Assembly: GCA_910577435.1 (NCBI GenBank)
Contig: CAJTLV010000004.1
Coordinates: 62,001-126,000 of the forward strand
Direction: 5' to 3'
Length of the DNA: 64,000 nt
Source of the DNA: an uncultured Christensenella sp.
GTDB taxonomy: Bacteria > Bacillota > Clostridia > Christensenellales > Pumilibacteraceae
Below the pieces are notes generated by a model. It saw nothing but the letters and a program-made list of their open reading frames with translations. It made no database searches and had not been told where the DNA came from. The position numbers and the translations under genes were made by a program. The first letter of the stretch is position 1. Each line of letters begins with the position of its first letter. Positions 58,206-64,000 of the stretch are shown piece after piece.

Positions 58206-58873
58206 AAGAAGTTTGTATCATAGTTGCAATGTTAAAAGAAGCGGAGCCTATCGTAAGGCAATTTGATTCGATAGTTGAGCATAATGTCTTCGGAAGACGT
58301 GCATTCATAGGAAGGCTGAATGGAGAAAAGTTAAGCGTTATCGTCAGCGGCGTTGGGAAAGTAAACGCAGCAGTGTGTACGCAAATAGCATACGATTATT
58401 TATCTGCAGACATTATTATCAATATCGGCGTAGCAGGCGGTCTTAACAACACAGTAGAAATCGGAGAGATGTATGAAATATACAGTGCAGTACAATACGA
58501 TTTCGATTTATCAGAAGTTAACGGTACGAAAATTGGAACGCTGGACGGTATGTATTCTAACTACTTAACTTTCGACGTTACACAAATGGACGCAAGAAGA
58601 CTTGCGACCGCAGATAGGTTTAATGATAGTAAAGAAGATAATGTACTTTTGACGCAGATTCTGGATGCGGATGTGCGTGATATGGAAGGGGCTGCGATTT
58701 TGCAGGCTTGCTATTTCAATGATATTGAGTGTTATTGTTACAAAGTCATTTCAGATAAGTTTGGGAGCGGAAGCACGGTTGAACAGTATCAGCTCAATCT
58801 CGAAAAGTGCTTGAAGAAAATCGGGGAAAAGATTCCGACAATTCTAAAAAGGGTGTATGGCAAAGAAAGATGA
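58202..58873 (+). CDS. MTA/SAH nucleosidase-like phosphorylase-fold enzyme
   Basis: 223 residues from the ATG at 58202 (ATGA overlap). CIIVAMLKEAEPIVRQFD, VIVSGVGKVNAAVCTQIAY, INIGVAGGLNNTVEIG, VRDMEGAAILQACYF and KVISDKFG are Pfs/MtnN-family blocks with the catalytic Glu (MEGAA) and Asp (ISD). Pfs splits S-adenosylhomocysteine into adenine and S-ribosylhomocysteine. It is coupled by ATGA to the cytosine methyltransferase, so it probably removes that enzyme's inhibitory by-product. Confidence 0.85.
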   Translation: MKEVCIIVAMLKEAEPIVRQFDSIVEHNVFGRRAFIGRLNGEKLSVIVSGVGKVNAAVCTQIAYDYLSADIIINIGVAGGLNNTVEIGEMYEIYSAVQYDFDLSEVNGTKIGTLDGMYSNYLTFDVTQMDARRLATADRFNDSKEDNVLLTQILDADVRDMEGAAILQACYFNDIECYCYKVISDKFGSGSTVEQYQLNLEKCLKKIGEKIPTILKRVYGKER

Positions 58874-60621
58874 GCGGGTATCAGGACAGTTTATTAAATG
58901 AACTTATAGTAGACAATTTTGCTGGCGGCGGCGGTGCAAGTATCGGCATTGAACTTGCTGTCGGAAGACCGGTAGATATAGCGGTCAATCACGACGAAGA
59001 CGCAATCGCAATGCACAAGGTCAACCACCCCTGCACGACGCATTATCAGGAAGATGTGTTTGCGATTGAGCCTGAAAAGGTTACGGGCGGAAGACCTGTC
59101 GGAATCGCGTGGTTTTCACCCGATTGCAAGCATCACAGCAGAGCAAAGGGCGGAGTTCCTGTAAGCAAGAAAATTCGCGGTCTATCGTGGGTTATTCTTA
59201 AATGGGCATTATCGCACGTTGCGCCACGCTGTATCTTTATGGAAAACGTAGAAGAAATCCAGACTTGGGGACCATTGAAAGAAATTGACGGTAATACATA
59301 CCCCGATCCCGAACGAAAAGGCGAGACGTTTAACGGATTTATCGCAATGCTCACAAACGGCATCAGTAAAAGCCATCCTGCATTTGCGGAAGCCTGTGAG
59401 TTCTTAAAGATTACGCCTGATAGCGAACAGGGGGACAGACTTGCAAACGGTCTTGGATATAACGTGGACTATAAAGTTCTCAAAGCCTGCGACTACGGTG
59501 CGCCGACAATCCGTAAGCGGTTTTATTTGATAGCGCGTAGAGACGGGCAGCCTATTGTATGGCCAGCGCCTACACACGGGAAGGGATTGAAGACGTATAG
59601 AACGGCGGCAGAGTGTATTGATTGGTCCATTCCTTGCCCTTCGATATTCGGACGGAAGAAAGACCTTGCGGTTAATACTCAACGGCGTATAGCGCGTGGG
59701 CTTGATAAGTTTGTTTTGAAGAATCCGCGTCCGTTCATTATGGAGATGAACTACCAAAATACAGCGCAAGACCCTGAAAAGCCTATGACGACGCAGACGA
59801 CGGCAAATCATCACTATTTGATAACGCCGGAAATAGTAAGCATCAGCCAGACGGGGAGCGAAAACAGAGCGAGTTCGGCAAAAGAGCCGTTGAGAACGAT
59901 ATGCGTAAAGAATGAACATTGCGTAACCACGCCGATATTGACGAAGTTCCAGCAGAACAGTCTGGGGCAGCAACCCGAAAAACCGATTGATACGGTTATG
60001 GCGGGTGCGACACGGTTCGGCGCGGTTATGCCGTATCTCACAAAGTATTTCAGTGGCGAGAAGCAAGCGGGAGCGGACATAAACGAGCCTGCGCCTACGG
60101 TTACGGGAATAGATCACAGCGCGGTAGTTGAAAGTCATCTGTGTGTATTACGGAAGAATACGGACTGCAAAGCAATGGATGAGCCGTTGCCAACGCTTAC
60201 GACATCCGCAGGGCATTTTGCGCAGATTACAACGTATATTCAGAAGTACGACGGTTCGCAAAATTTGAAGAACTGGGACAAAGTTCGCAAACTCTTGAAT
60301 GATTATGCCGGGTACAGTATAGCGGAAGATGAAATACTGATTTTAGAAATTAACGGAATACGGCATTTTATAGCGGACATCGGTATGCGGATGTTGAAAG
60401 CGAAAGAGTTAAAACTTGCGCAGGGATTCCCGATAGATTACGTTATCGACATTGAACCGTATATCGGTAAAAAGTACAGCGAAGCAAAGCAGGTAGCAAG
60501 ACTTGGTAATGCGGTATGCCCACAAGTCGCTACGGCTCTTATTAGAGCAAATTTGGCGGATTTAGCATACAGAAAACCTTTATATACAGTCAAAGAATTA
60601 AACGCCGCTATGTGCGGATAA
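58870..60621 (+). CDS. DNA C5-cytosine methyltransferase
   Basis: 583 residues from the ATG at 58870, overlapping the nucleosidase stop. Motif I DNFAGGGGASIGIELA, motif IV FSPDCKHHSRAKGG with catalytic Cys86 (SPDC in place of PPC, as in many phage enzymes), motif VI IFMENVEE, motif VIII-like QDPEKPMTTQTTANHH, and C-terminal ELKLAQGFPIDY and RLGNAVCPQVA. An internal variable target-recognition region of ~200 residues contains repeats of a KPMTT/EPLPTLTT type. It would modify phage DNA; the target site is unknown. Confidence 0.92.
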   Translation: MSGYQDSLLNELIVDNFAGGGGASIGIELAVGRPVDIAVNHDEDAIAMHKVNHPCTTHYQEDVFAIEPEKVTGGRPVGIAWFSPDCKHHSRAKGGVPVSKKIRGLSWVILKWALSHVAPRCIFMENVEEIQTWGPLKEIDGNTYPDPERKGETFNGFIAMLTNGISKSHPAFAEACEFLKITPDSEQGDRLANGLGYNVDYKVLKACDYGAPTIRKRFYLIARRDGQPIVWPAPTHGKGLKTYRTAAECIDWSIPCPSIFGRKKDLAVNTQRRIARGLDKFVLKNPRPFIMEMNYQNTAQDPEKPMTTQTTANHHYLITPEIVSISQTGSENRASSAKEPLRTICVKNEHCVTTPILTKFQQNSLGQQPEKPIDTVMAGATRFGAVMPYLTKYFSGEKQAGADINEPAPTVTGIDHSAVVESHLCVLRKNTDCKAMDEPLPTLTTSAGHFAQITTYIQKYDGSQNLKNWDKVRKLLNDYAGYSIAEDEILILEINGIRHFIADIGMRMLKAKELKLAQGFPIDYVIDIEPYIGKKYSEAKQVARLGNAVCPQVATALIRANLADLAYRKPLYTVKELNAAMCG

Positions 60622-60630
60622 GGAGTTATA

Positions 60631-61110
60631 ATGAACACATCAAACGAAGAAAGAATTGATGATATAGACATCATCAAACAGGCAATCGAAACCTACGGCA
60701 TCGACGCGCAAGTCCTTATGGCAATCGAAGAGATGTCTGAACTCACAAAAGCGCTTTGCAAAGAGCGTAGAACGCGAAACAGTGATGACCTTGCTGTAAG
60801 AAGTAAGGTTATTGATAACATCGCAGAAGAAGTTGCAGACGTTCAGATTATGCTCAACCAGATACGATATATATTCGGCATCAATACCGAAACCGTAGAA
60901 CATAAGAAAATTGAACGCCTCGCTGATAGGCTTGCGTCGCACGAGCCTTGCCCGATATGCGGACCGTTCAATGAATACTGCTCGGAAGAGTTTGACGCAT
61001 ACGTTCCAGTATCAAGCGAGGGCGACATAATGGAACGTGAAGCTGCGCCGGGAGAGGAATGGGTGTATCACGCTAAATACTGTCCGAATTGCGGCAGAAA
61101 ATTATCGTAG
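60631..61110 (+). CDS. MazG-like NTP pyrophosphohydrolase with zinc-finger end
   Basis: 159 residues. AIEEMSELTKALCKERRTRN and IAEEVADVQIMLNQIRYIFG are the EExxE...EExxD motifs of MazG-like folds. The C-terminal ~55 residues hold CPICGPFNEYC and YCPNCGRKL zinc pairs. It could adjust nucleotide or ppGpp pools during infection. Confidence 0.8.
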   Translation: MNTSNEERIDDIDIIKQAIETYGIDAQVLMAIEEMSELTKALCKERRTRNSDDLAVRSKVIDNIAEEVADVQIMLNQIRYIFGINTETVEHKKIERLADRLASHEPCPICGPFNEYCSEEFDAYVPVSSEGDIMEREAAPGEEWVYHAKYCPNCGRKLS

Positions 61111-61121
61111 GGAGATACATT

Positions 61122-61409
61122 ATGGAAAGGTTAACATTGCATAATTTAACAAGCGCGTTTGACTACAAAGCTCATAACTTAACCAAAGAAGAGGTGGCGG
61201 AAGTATATAAGCGACTTGCAGACATCGAGGACAAAATCGAAAGCGGGCAGTTGGTTGACACTACACCATATATTATTGAAATAAAAAACGAAATCCCGTT
61301 TAGGTTCAAGGTTATCAAGCCAACTATACACAGGCGGAATGTAGAAATGTGTAGTAGCAGGGAAAGTGCAGAAGAACGCATAAAAAAATTGCAGGAGGCA
61401 AAGTTATGA
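61122..61409 (+). CDS. Small accessory protein, unknown
   Basis: 95 residues from the ATG at 61122 (GGGAGA upstream). Contains HNLTKEEVAEVYKRLADIED. Overlaps the DUF5131 start by ATGA. Function unknown. Confidence 0.55.
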   Translation: MERLTLHNLTSAFDYKAHNLTKEEVAEVYKRLADIEDKIESGQLVDTTPYIIEIKNEIPFRFKVIKPTIHRRNVEMCSSRESAEERIKKLQEAKL

Positions 61410-62086
61410 AAGAAACCAAAATAGACTGGTGTGATTGCACAGTTAACCCGGTAGTAGGATGCGAGAACGGTTGCGCGTATTGCTATGCGGAAAAGCTCAA
61501 CAAACGCTTTAAGTTTGTAAACGACTGGAAGCATCCACAGTTCTTTGCGGATAGATTGCGACAGTTCTACGAGAAAACGCCGAGAAGTATTTTCATCGAC
61601 AGTATGAGCGACATCGGAACGTGGCAGGACGAGTGGTTGCATAGAGTCCTCTCCGCGATAAACGAAAATCCGCAGCACTGGTATTTGGCATTAACCAAAA
61701 CCAACGTCAATGCACTCGTTAACAGGCTTATGAAATTCCAGCTTTCATCAAACGAACCGCTGCGGCTGTTCATCGGAAAATCGGTTACAACTCAAAGTCA
61801 GGTAAATGCTCTTGTGGAGAATAAGGAAATAACCGACTTTTTGAGCGTAGAGCCTATCCTCGAACATCTCGATATGAGCGACGCTATTGTTACCACGAGA
61901 ACAGTAATTATAGGAGCAGAAACGGGAAACAGAAAGGGTAAGGTTATCCCGAAGAAAGAGTGGATAGACGACATAGTGATGCTTGCGGACTATTTCAAAA
62001 TCAACGTATTTATGAAGGAAAGCCTGCGCGTAATTATGGGAGATAAGTTCAGGCAAGATAGCTTGCCGTGGGTGGTGCGAAAATGA
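61406..62086 (+). CDS. DUF5131 (phage Gp37/Gp68) radical-SAM-like protein
   Basis: 226 residues. NPVVGCENGCAYCYAEKLN holds a CxxxCxxC cluster (Cys19, 23, 26), the 4Fe-4S motif of radical SAM enzymes. FIDSMSDIGTWQDEWLHRVL, HWYLALTKTN and IIGAETGNR are DUF5131 blocks. Substrate is unknown. It adds a further SAM-related function to this operon. Confidence 0.82.
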   Translation: MKETKIDWCDCTVNPVVGCENGCAYCYAEKLNKRFKFVNDWKHPQFFADRLRQFYEKTPRSIFIDSMSDIGTWQDEWLHRVLSAINENPQHWYLALTKTNVNALVNRLMKFQLSSNEPLRLFIGKSVTTQSQVNALVENKEITDFLSVEPILEHLDMSDAIVTTRTVIIGAETGNRKGKVIPKKEWIDDIVMLADYFKINVFMKESLRVIMGDKFRQDSLPWVVRK

Positions 62087-62280
62087 GCGGATTTGAACAG
62101 ATAAAAGAAATGCTTGAGCTGGTTGGTATCAAGGCGGTAGTAGAGAGTATGACGAAACCAGTAACCGAAATGCTACGACTAAAACTTGAAGAAATCGGCA
62201 TCGAGGCAGAAATCAAAATAGACCTTGAGGTTAAGTCAGTTAACCTCGACACATTCAGAAGTAAAGGAGGAAACAAGTGA
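62083..62280 (+). CDS. Small accessory protein, unknown
   Basis: 65 residues from the ATG at 62083 (ATGA overlap). Amphipathic helices then IEAEIKIDLEVKSVNL. Coupled to the next gene. Function unknown. Confidence 0.5.
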   Translation: MSGFEQIKEMLELVGIKAVVESMTKPVTEMLRLKLEEIGIEAEIKIDLEVKSVNLDTFRSKGGNK

Positions 62281-62684
62281 GAAAGATAGAAACGCCGTTC
62301 GGCATCCTCTACATAGAAGAGGAAAACGACAGAGAAGAAACTCATCGTATCAAAATCTACGACAGCGAGATGCGCTACTTTGATTATTACAGCCTCGATT
62401 ATCTCGAAGAGGGTGTAACAATCGCGGAGTTCGTAGAAGAGCAAGTAAAATGGCTCGCCGGGCGCAAAAAGCTCGACGACCTACTTGAAGGACTCGGAAT
62501 AGACAGCTATTCCACAAGCGAAGACTGGACCAACTTGCTCGAAGATATGTATCAGGGACGCGCAAAGCTGGTATACGGCAAATGGATAGACGAAACCGAC
62601 GGAAGCGAAATTACGGAACAGGTAGTTATGGATAACGAGTGGGTAAACAAGATAGGAAATACCTACATCTTGGTATGCGAGTAA
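62277..62684 (+). CDS. Last phage gene, acidic protein, unknown
   Basis: 135 residues from a GTG that overlaps the previous stop (AGTGAG; AGGAGG upstream). Acidic, with FFYYSLDY-like aromatic stretch (MRYFDYYSLDYLEEGVTIAE). It ends the accessory operon at the right prophage edge. Function unknown. Confidence 0.55.
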   Translation: MRKIETPFGILYIEEENDREETHRIKIYDSEMRYFDYYSLDYLEEGVTIAEFVEEQVKWLAGRKKLDDLLEGLGIDSYSTSEDWTNLLEDMYQGRAKLVYGKWIDETDGSEITEQVVMDNEWVNKIGNTYILVCE

Positions 62685-62949
62685 AAAAGGCTCAAATTCG
62701 CACCACAAGGCTTGCAAATTTCAGACACCTATTTATTCAAGCTCGGCAGTAAAGAAAGTCCTACAAGCCACAGGGCAGTAAAACGCTTGCAATTCGGTAA
62801 CAAATCAATTATAATATAAAAGTCCCGTCCAAACGTGGGCGGGGCTTATTATATATATGGTATATGACGTAAATCCTGCGTCCCGTAAGCATAGGAGACG
62901 CCTGTGCTTTCTTTTGAGCGCGCGTTGCGAAGTAGCGCTTAGTGCGGAC
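62685..62949. other. Right prophage/host junction region
   Basis: No gene is visible. A 10-bp hairpin with two wobbles (62821-62846) resembles a weak terminator but is followed by TATTATATA and no T-run. Two GGCAGTAAA words occur near 62745 and 62777. The right attachment site is expected here; GCAGTA and GTATAT words are shared with 1425-1432 but are too short to call an att core. Confidence 0.5.
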
Positions 62950-62958
62950 TGCTATAAT
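62950..62958 (+). promoter_or_regulatory. Extended -10 promoter upstream of tgt
   Basis: TGC-TATAAT (62950-62958) is an extended -10 element lying 29 bases before the tgt start. No -35 match is present at 17 bp. It could keep tgt and the downstream host genes transcribed when the prophage separates them from ruvB-queA. Confidence 0.5.
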
Positions 62959-62987
62959 TCACCGTTAACAGAATCAAGGATATAGAA

Positions 62988-64000
62988 ATGTGCGAAAGTA
63001 AATTCAAGTTCGAAGAAGTTCATATATGCAAACAGACGGGTGCGCGCGTCGGTAAGTTTTATACGCCGCACGGCGTCATAGAAACGCCCGTATTTATGCC
63101 CGTCGGCACTCAAGCGACGGTCAAGACGCTCGCGCCGTATGAAATAGAGGAACTCGGTGCGCAGATCATTCTTTCGAATACCTATCATCTGTATATGCGT
63201 CCCGGCGAAAAGACGGTGGAGCATTGCGGCGGACTGCACGAGTTTATGGACTGGCACAAGCCGATACTGACGGACAGCGGCGGTTTTCAGGTTTTTTCGC
63301 TGTCGAGGCTGAACAAGATAACCGACGACGGAGTGGAGTTCAATTCGCACTTGGACGGATCGCTGCACTTCTTTACGCCAGAAAAATCGATAGATATTCA
63401 GAACGCATTAGGTTCGGACATCATTATGGCGTTCGACGAGTGTTCTGCGGCGGGTTGCGATAAGAAATACGCTCAAAGCGCGCTCGATCGAACGCTCAAA
63501 TGGTTGGAGCGATGCTATGCGCATCACAAGCGTGACGGTCAAATGCTGTTTCCCATAATTCAGGGCAATATGTTCGACGATCTGCGCATAATGTCGGCTA
63601 AGGAGAGCGTGCAGTTCGCGAAATGCGGTATCGCGATCGGCGGATTGTCGGTCGGCGAACCTAAACACGTGATGTACAGAATACTCGATACGTTGCGACC
63701 TTATTATCCTAGCGATATGCCGCGCTATCTTATGGGCGTGGGCAGTCCCGACTGCCTTGTCGAGGGCGTGTTTCGCGGCATAGATATGTTCGACTGCGTT
63801 CTGCCTACGCGAACTGCGCGGAACGGGTTGGCGTTCACTCACGGCGGCAAGCTGACCGTAAGGAACGCGGCGTACAAAGAGGATCTGTCGCCGCTCGATC
63901 CCGAATGCGACTGCTATACCTGTACGCATTTTTCAAGGAGCTACCTGCGACACTTGGTGAATACGGGCGAGGTTCTCGGTGCTCGGCTCATTTCGTATCA
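62988..64000 (+). CDS. tgt: tRNA-guanine transglycosylase, 5' most of the gene
   Basis: 337 codons are visible before the window edge, of about 375 expected. The ATG at 62988 follows AAGGAT by 7 bases. Family blocks: GVIETPVFMPVGTQATVK, ILSNTYHLYMRPG, ILTDSGGFQVFSLS (substrate-binding region with the key Asp), PIIQGNMF, AIGGLSVGEP, PTRTARNG, and the zinc site CDCYTCTHFSRSYLRHL. Tgt swaps guanine for preQ1 in tRNA, the step before QueA. The gene appears intact at its 5' end despite the prophage. Confidence 0.96.
   Translation, partial: MCESKFKFEEVHICKQTGARVGKFYTPHGVIETPVFMPVGTQATVKTLAPYEIEELGAQIILSNTYHLYMRPGEKTVEHCGGLHEFMDWHKPILTDSGGFQVFSLSRLNKITDDGVEFNSHLDGSLHFFTPEKSIDIQNALGSDIIMAFDECSAAGCDKKYAQSALDRTLKWLERCYAHHKRDGQMLFPIIQGNMFDDLRIMSAKESVQFAKCGIAIGGLSVGEPKHVMYRILDTLRPYYPSDMPRYLMGVGSPDCLVEGVFRGIDMFDCVLPTRTARNGLAFTHGGKLTVRNAAYKEDLSPLDPECDCYTCTHFSRSYLRHLVNTGEVLGARLISY

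Larger units (their letters stand above)
1423..62949. mobile_element. Integrated temperate myovirus-type prophage
   Basis: Between queA and tgt lie an integrase-type recombinase and a repressor, then replication, packaging, head, contractile tail, baseplate, tail fibre/DGR, holin and accessory modules. This is a full phage complement of about 61 kb with no obvious disruption of a structural gene. Boundaries are approximate: the left end lies between the queA terminator and the recombinase stop (1423-1451), and the right end between the last phage ORF and the tgt promoter (62685-62949). I found no convincing direct repeat between these two stretches. Large serine recombinases need only a 2-bp core, so this is not surprising. 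Confidence 0.9.

Overview
The window is an apparently intact temperate-phage genome (roughly 1.42 to 62.9 kb) integrated between two host tRNA-queuosine genes. The left edge carries the 3' end of ruvB and all of queA. The right edge carries tgt, cut by the window end. ruvB-queA-tgt is a conserved order in Bacillota. With strong AGGAGG ribosome sites, a Tn4451/phage-type large serine recombinase and a Clostridia-style phage gene set, this suggests a Clostridia-like Bacillota host; genus cannot be read from the sequence. The phage is a contractile-tailed (myovirus-type) virus: it has a sheath, tube, Gp138-type spike, gp25, baseplate J and a DUF2612 tail protein.

Layout. 1.4-4.1 kb (minus): serine recombinase, a predicted PD-(D/E)XK-like nuclease and a CI-type repressor. 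4.2-13.3 kb (plus): Cro-like gene, HTH gene, exonuclease/Bet recombination pair, replication initiator and helicase loader, RusA, SSB, Lar-like protein, a shortened SAM-synthetase homologue and a late-type regulator. 13.4-14.9 kb: a cargo cassette with a DUF488 gene, an irregular tRNA-Lys and a second copy of the nuclease family on the minus strand. 15-43.3 kb: antirestriction-type adenine methylase and ParB-like protein, terminase, a portal fused to a Nudix hydrolase, capsid, neck, tail, baseplate, tail fibre, a diversity-generating retroelement (DGR) and the holin region. 43.4-44.1 kb: RelB/YafQ-type toxin-antitoxin cassette. 44.4-62.7 kb: about forty small, tightly overlapping accessory genes, ending with two DNA methyltransferases, an MTA/SAH nucleosidase, a MazG-like protein and a radical-SAM-like DUF5131 protein.

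The standout system is the DGR. An avd gene, an adenine-rich template repeat (TR, 40604-40742) and a DGR-type reverse transcriptase lie just downstream of the tail-fibre gene. Two variable repeats match the TR: VR1 at the 3' end of the tail-fibre gene and VR2 at the 3' end of a gene 8.5 kb downstream with no tail-fibre domain. I compared TR with each VR base by base. Across the 133-bp core every difference (20 in VR1, 15 in VR2) falls on a TR adenine. Each VR gene is followed within 15 nt of its stop by a strong hairpin with a 6-nt loop and no T-tract. One template therefore appears to diversify both a virion receptor-binding protein and a second, non-structural protein.

Other cooperating features: several promoters of the form TTGACA-N17-TAGAAT carry the same palindrome (TTACAGTTCTGTAA), so one repressor probably silences the early operon and the distal accessory operons together. 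A SAM-centred gene set (SAM synthetase-like, three DNA methyltransferases, SAH nucleosidase, radical SAM protein) suggests the phage manages its own methyl-donor supply and by-product removal.
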